Shown here one piece after another: positions 16,043 to 25,500 of a stretch of 36,756 bases of DNA (position 1 is the stretch's first letter; every line of letters begins with the position of its first letter). The translations under genes were made by a program, and so were the position numbers. This stretch comes from Bacillota bacterium. Its GTDB lineage: Bacteria; Bacillota_I; Bacilli_A; ML615J-28; CAG-698. Below the pieces are notes generated by a model. It did not search any database and was not told the DNA's origin. It saw nothing but the letters and a program-made list of their open reading frames with translations. The stretch covers positions 1 through 36,756 of the forward strand of contig JAEYQM010000027.1 of NCBI GenBank assembly GCA_023410025.1. The letters are read 5' to 3'.

Positions 16043-18015
16043 TATTTAACCATCTCCATAAATTCATCTTCACTGACAATTCTAATTCCTAATTTCAATG
16101 CTTTTTCTTTCTTACTTCCTGCATCACTTCCACATAAAACCATACTTGTATTCTTACTAACTGATGAAGTAACATTCCCACCCATTTTTTCAATTAGACT
16201 AGTTGCTTCATCACGGGTAAATTTTTCCAGTTTACCTGTTAGTACAATTGTCATTCCTGTAAATATTCCTTCTGATTTCGTTTCTTCTACAATTGGATTT
16301 ATACCAAGATCAATTAATTCTAATACTAAATCTTTATTTTCTTCAAAGTAACTACAAATACTTTCAGCAATTGAAGTACCTACCTCTTTAATATTAATTA
16401 AATCATCATATTTTGCATTCATTAGATTTTCTAATGACTTAAATTCTTTAGCAAGTAATTTGGAAATTTTACTTCCAACAAATCTAATACCTAATGCTGA
16501 TATAACTTTATCTAAAGAATTATTTTTACTTGATTCAATATTTTGAAGAAGGGTATCAATACTTTTAACACCTAATCCTTCTAACTGAATTAATTCTTCA
16601 CGATAAATATGTAATCTATAAACATCGGTTATTTTATTTAAATAACCTAATCTATAGAATTGTTCAACCATCTTTTCTCCAAATGTATCAATATCCATTC
16701 CTGCTTTAGAAGTAAAGTATACTAAAGATGCTAGGGTTCTTCCTACGCAATCTTTATTAAGACAATAATGTAATGCCTCTTGTTCTCGTCTTACTAATTT
16801 GCTATGACATTCTGGACAATATTCAATCATTTCAAATTTTTTAGAATTGCTTTTTCGTTTATCAAAATTAACACCAACAATTTCTGGAATAATTTCTCCA
16901 GCTTTTCTAACAACAAGAGTATCACCAATTCTAATATCTCTTTGAACAACAAAGTCTTCATTATTAAGTGTTGCTCTTTGTACTAATGATCCTGCAATCA
17001 TAACTGGATCTAATACAGCATTAGGTGTAATGTTTCCAGTTCTACCTACTGTGTAGATTATATCTAGCAATTTTGTTTCTACAGCCATAGCTGGAAATTT
17101 ATAAGCCGTTGCCCATTTTGGGGTCTTAACTGTTGCTCCTAATTCTTCTTGTAAATTAAATTCATTTACTTTTATTACAATTCCATCAGTATCATATTCA
17201 AGTTCAAAACGTTGTTCTTTCCAAGATTCAATATAATTAATTACTTCTTCAATTGTCTTACAATATTGATAATTTGGATTTACTTTAAATCCTAAATCTT
17301 GTAAGTACTCTAATGATTCTTTTTGGGTTCTTAAATTATATTTGTCTGGATCAATAATTTGAAAACAGAACATATCAAGCCCACGACTAGCTGTAACTTT
17401 GGGATCAAGTTGACGTAAAGAACCTCCAGCGGCATTACGTGGATTTCTAAATTCTTCTTCACCATTAGCCATTCTTTGATTATTTAACTCATTAAAAACA
17501 GCAACTGGCATATATACTTCACCACGAATCTCAATGTCAATTTCTTCTTTTAAGATTCTAGGAATTGATTTTATTGTTTTAATATTTTCAGTTATATTTT
17601 CCCCTACTAAACCATTACCACGCGTTGAAGCAAGTGCAAGTATACCTTTTTTGTACATTAGGTTACAAGCAATTCCATCAATTTTAAGTTCACATGTATA
17701 TGTTGGATAAATATTTTCCTTTATAATTCGATTATGAAATGTTCTTAATTCATCATAACTAAATGCATTTGTTAGGGAAAGCATTGGCTTTTTAAAAACA
17801 ACCTTATCTAAAACTCCCTTTTCATAATAACCAACTTCTCTAGTAGGTGAATTAGGCATAATTAAGTCTGGATATTGTTTTTCTAAGGCTTCTAGTTCTC
17901 TAAGTTTTGCATCATATACTTCATCAGCAACTGTCGGATTATCAAGTATATAGTATTCATAACGGTATTTATTTAGTTCCTCAGTTAGTTGATATATCTT
18001 TTCTTTTATGTTCAT
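16042..18015 (-). CDS. ligA: NAD-dependent DNA ligase
   Basis: Seals nicks in replication and repair using NAD. The 657-residue protein has the Ia domain, adenylated Lys111 in ELKIDG, the OB-fold, a four-Cys zinc finger (CPECHSKL...HYCLNKDC), helix-hairpin-helix repeats and a C-terminal BRCT domain (about 580-657, with TGKLEKFTRDEA). GAGGTG precedes the ATG. It has its own promoter and forms a two-gene unit with uvrA, downstream of pcrA; pcrA-ligA is a classic Bacilli pair. Confidence 0.97.
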   Translation of the reverse strand: MNIKEKIYQLTEELNKYRYEYYILDNPTVADEVYDAKLRELEALEKQYPDLIMPNSPTREVGYYEKGVLDKVVFKKPMLSLTNAFSYDELRTFHNRIIKENIYPTYTCELKIDGIACNLMYKKGILALASTRGNGLVGENITENIKTIKSIPRILKEEIDIEIRGEVYMPVAVFNELNNQRMANGEEEFRNPRNAAGGSLRQLDPKVTASRGLDMFCFQIIDPDKYNLRTQKESLEYLQDLGFKVNPNYQYCKTIEEVINYIESWKEQRFELEYDTDGIVIKVNEFNLQEELGATVKTPKWATAYKFPAMAVETKLLDIIYTVGRTGNITPNAVLDPVMIAGSLVQRATLNNEDFVVQRDIRIGDTLVVRKAGEIIPEIVGVNFDKRKSNSKKFEMIEYCPECHSKLVRREQEALHYCLNKDCVGRTLASLVYFTSKAGMDIDTFGEKMVEQFYRLGYLNKITDVYRLHIYREELIQLEGLGVKSIDTLLQNIESSKNNSLDKVISALGIRFVGSKISKLLAKEFKSLENLMNAKYDDLINIKEVGTSIAESICSYFEENKDLVLELIDLGINPIVEETKSEGIFTGMTIVLTGKLEKFTRDEATSLIEKMGGNVTSSVSKNTSMVLCGSDAGSKKEKALKLGIRIVSEDEFMEMVK

Positions 18016-18035
18016 AATTACACCTCATTTATATA

Positions 18036-18064
18036 ATTATAGCACAAATTACTACATTTTTAAA
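18036..18064 (-). promoter_or_regulatory. Promoter of ligA-uvrA
   Basis: Minus strand: -35 TTTAAA (18059-18064), 17-base spacer, -10 TATAAT (18036-18041) preceded by TGC, an extended -10. It lies after the pcrA terminator and so makes ligA-uvrA independent of the long upstream operon. Confidence 0.7.
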
Positions 18065-18122
18065 CAATTTACTATATATTTATACTTACCAAATTTGCTA
18101 ATAAAATACCCAACTTTTAAAT

Positions 18123-18158
18123 TTAAAAAACCTATAACAGTTCAAAATTGTTATAGGT
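18123..18158 (-). terminator. Terminator of the coiled-coil/glnS/pcrA operon
   Basis: A perfect 10-pair stem ACCTATAACA/TGTTATAGGT with a 9-base loop is followed on the minus strand by TTTTTT. It lies a few bases after the pcrA stop and is the strongest terminator after the promoter at 29056. Confidence 0.9.
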
Positions 18159-18163
18159 AATGT

Positions 18164-20266
18164 TTATTTTTTAGAAATTGTGTGGTGAGTCATATCAAAA
18201 GTTTTTATTAAACCTTGTTTTGTAAAACAGATTTTGCCCATATTATTATCACCTAAAGATACAACTATTCCTTCACCATATACAGTATGGACTACCATAT
18301 CACCAATTGAATATTTTGTATCTTTTTTATTTTCTTTAATATCAAATTCTGTCTTTTCTTTAAGAATATCTTTTACCTCTTCAATTTTCGGTAAATTATT
18401 GTTCTTGATAAATTCAAGCAAGAATTGTGATTGCTGATGACGTATATAACTACCATAAAGAAGACGATTCTTTGCACATGTTAGGAATAATTTTTTCTTT
18501 GCACGAGTTACAGCAACATAAGCAATTCGACGTTCTTCTTCAAATGATATTTCATCTTCACTTCTAAACTCATTTGGAAATATTCCTCGTTCTAAACCAA
18601 CTAAGAAAACAACATCAAATTCTAGACCCTTTACAGAGTGAATTGTTGATAAGGTAACGCCATCTTGAGATTGTCTTTGGTTTTGTAATTTATCGTCAGA
18701 TAAAATAGCTTCATCAAAAGCAGATATTAGTTTTTCTGTTCTTGTTGCGATTTCACCATTATTTTCAATAGAATACAAAATACTCTTAAATTCTTGAAGA
18801 TTTTCCATTTTTTCTATTTTAGTATCATCATCAAGTGATTCAATATATTTAGTTTCTTCAAGAATTTCTGAATATAAGTCTACAAGGTCAGTTTCATCTA
18901 ATTTTTGATTAAAGTCTATTATCATCTTTTTAAAGTTATTTAAGACTTTTGATCTTGATGGAAGGTATTCGGCGGAAGCATCAATTGCCTCAAATAAAGT
19001 TATCTTTTTATCCTTAGCATATTCAATTACTGCCTCAACTGATTTAAGGCCTATTCCTCTTGTAGGTTCATTAATTACTCTTTTAAAACTTAAAAGATCA
19101 TTGTTATTAACAATTAATCTTAAATAAGCAATCATATCTTTAATTTCTTTTCGACGTAGATAACTTATTCCACCGTAAATTTTATATCTAATATCACTTT
19201 GAATAAATCCAAGTTCAAAGTTTCTTGATAGAACACTTGATCTATATAAAACAGCAATATTTTTATATTCATATCCCTTTTTTATAAGTTTTAAAATATT
19301 AGATACAACATATTCTACTTCTTCATTTTGATCATTCGCTTGATGAACAATAACATCTTCTTCAGTTCCTTTAATATCTGAGAATAATGTTTTTTGTTCT
19401 CTATCGATATTATTGGCAATTAAATTATTAGCCCCATCTAATATTTTTTGTGTTGAACGATAATTTTGAGAAAGAATTATTGTTTTCAGTTCAGGAAAGT
19501 CAGATTTAAATAATTTTATATTATTATAATTTGCTCCTCTAAATCCATAAATTGATTGATCATCATCACCAACAACAAATAGATTACGATGAACCCTTGC
19601 AAGCATTTTAATAATATTATACTGAAATAAATCAGTATCCTGAAATTCATCAACTAAAATATATTGATATTTTCTTTGATACTTTGCAAGAATGTCAGGA
19701 TGATTAGCAAATAAATCTTTTACCTTGATAAGTAGATCTTGGAAATCTAATAAATTATTTTCTTTCATAAACTTTTCATATGCTTCCATAAGCTTTCGTT
19801 CAACTTGAATGTCTGGAAATGTTTCAAAAATTTTATGATAATTTATTTTTTTTGATATTGATTTTGTTGTGAATTGCTTTTTATCTACATTTGCATTATC
19901 AATAAGTTCAGATACTATTTTATGTTGATCCTCATCATCAATAATTTGAAAATTACGACTATATCCTAAAGCTGGAATATCTTTTCTTAGAATGCTTGCG
20001 CAAAGAGAGTGGAATGTTGAAATGGTGATGGAAGTAGATTGAGATCCAACTAAATCAAGCAAACGTTCACGCATTTCATTTGTAGCCTTATTAGTGAAAG
20101 TAATTGCTAATATGTTAGAAGGGTTTATTCCCTTCGTAATCATATTAGCAATTCTGTAAGTTAGAGTTCTAGTTTTTCCACTACCAGCGCCTGCAAATAC
20201 CATGACGGGACCGTCAATAATTGTTGCAGCCTCTTTTTGTTTCTCGTTTAAACTCTCTAAAGTCAT
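18164..20266 (-). CDS. pcrA: ATP-dependent DNA helicase PcrA/UvrD
   Basis: Superfamily 1 helicase (3' to 5') for repair, rolling-circle replication and clearing of RecA. The 700-residue protein has Q-motif Gln in NEKQKEAA, Walker A GAGSGKT (27-33), motif II DEFQDT, motif III GDDDQSIYGFRG, motif IV QNYRS, motif V TIHSVKGLEFD and motif VI VAVTRAKK. The C-terminal 60 residues contain the short Tudor-like domain (GDMVVHTVYGEGIVV). It follows glnS by 9 bases and ends the operon. Confidence 0.96.
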   Translation of the reverse strand: MTLESLNEKQKEAATIIDGPVMVFAGAGSGKTRTLTYRIANMITKGINPSNILAITFTNKATNEMRERLLDLVGSQSTSITISTFHSLCASILRKDIPALGYSRNFQIIDDEDQHKIVSELIDNANVDKKQFTTKSISKKINYHKIFETFPDIQVERKLMEAYEKFMKENNLLDFQDLLIKVKDLFANHPDILAKYQRKYQYILVDEFQDTDLFQYNIIKMLARVHRNLFVVGDDDQSIYGFRGANYNNIKLFKSDFPELKTIILSQNYRSTQKILDGANNLIANNIDREQKTLFSDIKGTEEDVIVHQANDQNEEVEYVVSNILKLIKKGYEYKNIAVLYRSSVLSRNFELGFIQSDIRYKIYGGISYLRRKEIKDMIAYLRLIVNNNDLLSFKRVINEPTRGIGLKSVEAVIEYAKDKKITLFEAIDASAEYLPSRSKVLNNFKKMIIDFNQKLDETDLVDLYSEILEETKYIESLDDDTKIEKMENLQEFKSILYSIENNGEIATRTEKLISAFDEAILSDDKLQNQRQSQDGVTLSTIHSVKGLEFDVVFLVGLERGIFPNEFRSEDEISFEEERRIAYVAVTRAKKKLFLTCAKNRLLYGSYIRHQQSQFLLEFIKNNNLPKIEEVKDILKEKTEFDIKENKKDTKYSIGDMVVHTVYGEGIVVSLGDNNMGKICFTKQGLIKTFDMTHHTISKK

Positions 20267-20275
20267 TTAATCACC

Positions 20276-21907
20276 CTAGTTTTTCAATGAAGATTTTAGA
20301 GAAACAATACGGTTAAATACAAGTTTATCATTTGTGCTATCTTGGTCGACTACATAATATCCATCACGAATAAATTGGAAACGATCATATGGATTATATT
20401 CTCCATTTTCAATGTATCCTGTGCATACTTCCCATGAATTCTTATTAATACGATCTAATAAATCAATTTCAGAATCATCACTTTCTAATAATTGTGAGAA
20501 TTTATTAAATGTAGCCGGAATTGCTGTTGTTGCTTCAACAAACCCAATAGTTCCATTTGGTTTTCTTTCATTAAATCCAGTTCCACTTAATGTTTGTGGA
20601 TCATATGTACAATGAACTTCTGTAATTTTTCCAGTCTCATCAGTAACAACATCATTGGCTTTGATGAAATATGCATGATATAATCTTACTTCTAAACCAA
20701 GAGCTAATCGCTTATAATGTTTATTTGGTTTTTCTAATGTGAAATCTTCACGTTCAATATATAAATATTTTGAAAAAGCAATTTTTCTCTTTCCTAATTC
20801 TTCATTTTCTTGATTATTGATTGCATCTAAATATTCAATCTTATCTTCTGGATAGTTAGTTATTACTACTTTGATTGGATCTGTAGCAGCCATAATACGT
20901 TTTGTTGATAATTTTAAATCTTCTCTTAAGAAATGTTCTAACATATCACTATCAACAGTTGAGTTAACTCTTGAAAGTCCAGTTGCAAGAATAAATGCTT
21001 TAATTGATGAAGGTGTAAATCCTCTTCTACGTAAACCAGCTAGAGTTGGCATTCTTGGATCATCATATCCATTTACTACTCCACCTTCAACAAGTTGACG
21101 TAAATATCTTTTACTCATAATTGTGTTATTAATGTTTAAACGTCCAAACTCAATTTGTTGTGGAACATTTTTCATTTCACATTCACGCACCACCCAATCA
21201 TATAAAGGACGATGATTATCATATTCTAAGCTACAAAGTGAATGAGTAATTCCTTCAATTGCATCTTGAATTGGATGAGCAAAGTCATACATTGGGAAAA
21301 TACACCATTTATCGCCTTGACGATGATGATGAATATTCATTATACGATATAATACTGGATCACGCATGTTGATATTTGGACTAGCCATATCAATTTTTGC
21401 ACGTAATACTTTTTCACCATCTTTATATTTACCTTGACGCATTTCTTCAAATAATTTTAAGTTTTCTTCAACACTTCTACTACGATATGGTGATTCAATT
21501 CCTGGAGTATTTAAAGAGCCACGATATTCAGTCATTTCTTTTTGTGATAAGTCACAAACAAATGCTAAACCTTTTTTAATTAGCTTAATAGCTAGTTGAT
21601 ATGTTTCTTCAAAATAGTCTGACCCATAAAGAATTTGTGCAGGTTCATATCCTAACCATTTAATATCTTTAATGATTGCATCTACAAAGCTTGCATCTTC
21701 TTTACTTGGATTTGTATCATCAAAACGTAAATTAGTAGTACCTTTAAAACTATTTGCTAATTCAAAATTTGTAACTAGTGCACGAGCATGACCAATGTGT
21801 AAATATGCATTTGGTTCAGGAGGGAATCGACACATAATTTTGTCGACTTTTCCACTCTCTAAATCATTAGCCATTATTGTTTTTATAAAATTTGAAATTT
21901 CTTCCAT
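20276..21907 (-). CDS. glnS: Glutaminyl-tRNA synthetase
   Basis: Charges tRNA-Gln directly with glutamine. I take ATG 21905-21907 (MEEISNF), one base after the upstream stop; a GTG four codons earlier is also possible. The protein is 543 residues. The class I HIGH motif is at 37-40 (PPEPNAYLHIGH) and the KMSKS-type loop reads IMSKR. GlnRS-specific features are present (the RRRGFTPSSIKAFI region and the two-barrel anticodon domain in the C-terminal third), which separates it from GluRS. Many Bacilli lack GlnRS and use GatCAB instead, so this gene may have been acquired. Confidence 0.95.
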   Translation of the reverse strand: MEEISNFIKTIMANDLESGKVDKIMCRFPPEPNAYLHIGHARALVTNFELANSFKGTTNLRFDDTNPSKEDASFVDAIIKDIKWLGYEPAQILYGSDYFEETYQLAIKLIKKGLAFVCDLSQKEMTEYRGSLNTPGIESPYRSRSVEENLKLFEEMRQGKYKDGEKVLRAKIDMASPNINMRDPVLYRIMNIHHHRQGDKWCIFPMYDFAHPIQDAIEGITHSLCSLEYDNHRPLYDWVVRECEMKNVPQQIEFGRLNINNTIMSKRYLRQLVEGGVVNGYDDPRMPTLAGLRRRGFTPSSIKAFILATGLSRVNSTVDSDMLEHFLREDLKLSTKRIMAATDPIKVVITNYPEDKIEYLDAINNQENEELGKRKIAFSKYLYIEREDFTLEKPNKHYKRLALGLEVRLYHAYFIKANDVVTDETGKITEVHCTYDPQTLSGTGFNERKPNGTIGFVEATTAIPATFNKFSQLLESDDSEIDLLDRINKNSWEVCTGYIENGEYNPYDRFQFIRDGYYVVDQDSTNDKLVFNRIVSLKSSLKN

Positions 21908-21908
21908 A

Positions 21909-22574
21909 CTAATTATCACTTTCTATAACTTCTATTTTTCTTATATTTTGTCCACTTGCATATTTTTCAAACATATCAATTGCAACTGTTGATAACTCTT
22001 GTTCATCATATTTACCAAAACAAATAATCATTAAAAGGATTGATTTGGTATTTTCTGTTACCATTGTTCTAGGAGTATCAGAAGTAGGTGAACCAAATGG
22101 AGAAATATTATCACAGTATAAGGGGATATTACTTACATTTAGTAATCCTCTACCTATTCCATAATATTCATCCGTCTCTTTACCAATTCGAATATTAATA
22201 TTTCCTTCAATTTTTTCTAAATCAAGTACAGCAGTTGATCTCTTTAAATCTATTGACAAAATATTTCCACAATCAACTAGATTGTTGATGCGATATAAAT
22301 TATTATCTTTTACTATTCTACGTAAAAGGGATTCACAAGCTAGACGATATCTACTAGGATCTTTACCTAATTTTTTATAACTATCTCTTGCTTCCTTAAT
22401 AAGAGGAATATTCAAGATTTCCTCCAATGAATATTCCTCTTTAATTTTTTTTTCATATTCCTGTATTGCGCTCTCAATGATGTTTGAATCTTGATATTTA
22501 ACATCCATTGTATAAGCTAGAACCCCAAAATTAGGTAGAATATTTCTCAATTCTTTACTAATTTTAATTATCAC
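21909..22574 (-). CDS. Stand-alone B3/B4 (PheRS beta editing-like) domain protein
   Basis: The 221-residue protein corresponds to the B3/B4 domain that in PheRS beta hydrolyses Tyr-tRNA-Phe. It carries the family pattern YKKLGKDPSRYRLACESLLRR (near 68-88), then NLVDCGNILSIDLKRSTAVLDL and the GSPTSDTPRTMV loop. There is no synthetase core, so it is a free-standing member whose substrate is unknown; hydrolysis of mischarged tRNA in trans is a possibility. It starts with GTG 22572-22574 preceded by AGGTAAAA, 9 bases after the coiled-coil gene, and the glnS ATG follows its stop after one base. Confidence 0.88.
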   Translation of the reverse strand: MIIKISKELRNILPNFGVLAYTMDVKYQDSNIIESAIQEYEKKIKEEYSLEEILNIPLIKEARDSYKKLGKDPSRYRLACESLLRRIVKDNNLYRINNLVDCGNILSIDLKRSTAVLDLEKIEGNINIRIGKETDEYYGIGRGLLNVSNIPLYCDNISPFGSPTSDTPRTMVTENTKSILLMIICFGKYDEQELSTVAIDMFEKYASGQNIRKIEVIESDN

Positions 22575-22583
22575 GATTTTTAC

Positions 22584-25500
22584 CTAAATTACATTTCTTT
22601 TATTTGCATGTTTTAATAATAAGTCTCTTATTTGATCCATCTTATTTGTTAATTTAATGTATTCACAAATTGTCTTTTTATTCTTCATGCCTTCTAATAT
22701 GCTTGTACGATAATCTATCTTATTTTTTAAATCATCAGTACGAACTTGTAAAGAGTAGATTTGTTTATTAATTTCCTCATTTGAACCATTACTTGAAACT
22801 AATTGTTTTAAATCTTTTAATTCATCAAGATGCTTAGCATATAACTGTTTAAATGTGTAAAGTTCAGCTTTATTTTCGCTATATAATTTAACTTCACTGT
22901 ATTCATTTATTAATTTACTTTCAACATCATGATATTTTTTATATAAAGAAATTAGTTCTTTTTCTTTATGTGATAATTCAATTGATTTTAAATCTTCTGT
23001 CTCTATTTTTATATCTTTAAATATTAAATTACGTTTATCTTCTTGACTTAGAATAACTCTTTCTTGATCTTTAACATTTTCAACTTCTTGAGATGTTTCA
23101 ATCGTTTCATTTCCACGATTCTTTTCTTCTTCTAATTTCTTTAATAATTCATTATCACGATTAAACTTATTTAAATTCTTTTGTTTTTTATTTATATAAG
23201 ATTCTTTTAAAGATTTCTCTTCATCATCTAATTGTTTAATTTGATCATTTATATTAGCAATAATGTTTTTATGTCTTAAATCAAGTCTTCTTAAATCTTC
23301 ATCTTTGTTTTTACGTAATTTTTCTTCACGATTGTCAAGTTCTAAACGAAGTTTTGTTTTTTCGTTTTCATAAGCTTTTGTTCTTTCTGAAGAACGGTCT
23401 TTACTGTTTTTATAGTTTTCTTCAAGATTATCCAATTCTTGTTTTACAAGACGAATCTTTTCATTTAATTCTTCTTGGACTTTCATTAACTTATCACAAT
23501 CAAGTTTGTATTGTTCGTTTTCTTCATTTTGTTTATTAACTAAAGAAGCACGAAGTTTACGATTATAATTTAATTTGTTAATGTATTCTTGATCAATTTT
23601 ACCAACGATTTGGAATCCACCAATTTCATCGTCATATCTACTATAAACTATTGTACTCTTTTGTGGAGCATTATTTTGAACAGGTTCTTCAATAGTTTCA
23701 GAAGTTTCAGTTTCTTCTTCAGTTTGAACAACTTCTTCAACTTTAACTATTTCTTCATGTTTTTCAATATCCTTAGAAATTTCTTCGATCTTATTATCTT
23801 CAACTGCAATTTCATTAATTGCCTCAAGATAACTATCTATGTTGAATTGTTCACTTGGAATATCACTTTCAGTAGGTGGAGTAAATTCTATTTCTTCATC
23901 TTCATTTTCATTTTGAAAATAAGATTTATCTAATGCGGCAATCTCTTTTTGAAATTGAATATCGCGTTGTCTTTGAATTTTCCTATACTCAACTACTAGT
24001 TCAAGAATTTTTTGATCTATTAATCCAAATTCATCAGATAGATTTGTAAATTTCTTTTCAATCTCTAATTTATTAATTTCATTATTGAATTGATAAGTAA
24101 GTAGTGATTTTTCTTTATTGTATGAATCAATAATATCTTGAATTAATTTTGTTTCGTTATTAACATTTAATAAATCAACTTGAGGTTTATCTTCAACAAC
24201 TTCTTTACTATTTCTAGCAAGTTCTAATTGTTCAGTTAAATCATTCTTTTGTTTTATTACTGCGTTTAAATTATTTTCAAGAATTTGAATTTTTTCAATA
24301 TTATTACGGTTATAATCTTCTAACTTACTAAATAAATTATTGTTTGCTTCAAATTTAGCAATCAAGTCATTATACTTTAATTCAATATCACTAATTTTAT
24401 GAATTTCATTTCTTAGTTTTTCATTTGTAATTTTTAATTCACTAATTTCTTTATTGTTAAGATCTATTTGGTCTAAAAGATTTCTCGTTTCTTGAGAGGT
24501 TTGTTGGAAAACAAGTGATTTATCAATTGCATTTTTCTTTTCTTCAGCTTCTTTAGTTGCCATTTGGCCTTTTAAACTGGCAATTTCTTCTCTAAGAGAA
24601 TTTAATTCAATATTTGTAAGAACTAGTTTATTAACTAATTTAATACTTAATTCTTCAAAATCTGAAATTAATTTTTGATTTTGAGTTGATTGTGTTTTAT
24701 TAACCATTTCAATCATTGTACTTAAATCATTATTTTTATTGTATAATGATGAAATCTCTTTTTCTTTTTCAATCAATTTATTAATTAGTTTTACACCAAG
24801 ATCTTCAAAATCTGAAATTAATTTTTGATTATCTTGATTCTTACTACTGTTTTTAGTTGCTTCCTCAACTACTAAACGAAGGTCTTCAATCTGTTTTTTT
24901 GTATTTAAAACTTCAGTTTCTTTACTTGCCATTTTGTTTATTAGTTTTAAACTTAATTCCTCAAAATTAGCAATTAATTTTTGACTTTCTAAATATTGTT
25001 CAACTTTTTGATTTGCTTCCTTTACTTCATTTTGTAATAATTGATTGTTCATGTTCAATTCTGAAATAGTTTGATCTTTAGAAATAATTTGATTAATTAA
25101 TTTTAAGCTAGTTTCTTCAAAACTTGATACAAGTACTTCATTTGATTTAGCTTCATCAACTATTTTATTAGTAGCAAAGATTTTATTTTCTAATTCAGCA
25201 ACTTGATTTTTTAGATTAAATACTTCTTCATCTTTTGTTTTAACTTCATTTTTCAATTCTGTTAATTCATTATCTTGATTTTGTAATTTATTAGTTAATT
25301 CATGATTTTCATTTTTAAGTTTATTAATCAATTCCTCAAGATCAACATTGTTTTGTAATAACATTTTTAGTTGAGTTTCATTATTAGAAAAATCTTGATT
25401 TATATTAACTAATTCTTTATTAGCATTTTGTAATTCAGTAATCTTATTATTTAGTTCAGTAATTTCTTTATTATGAGATTCAACTAATTTTCTAACCTTT

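Noticed and set aside
16037..16351. Plus-strand open frame of 104 codons opposite ligA
   Set aside because: It lies wholly over the conserved BRCT-coding part of ligA, has no ribosome site and its composition is that of an antisense shadow.
23589..23933. Plus-strand open frame of 114 codons opposite the coiled-coil gene
   Set aside because: Phe- and Asn-rich translation is the expected antisense of Lys/Glu/Leu codons; the minus-strand frame is open for 1635 codons with a good start.
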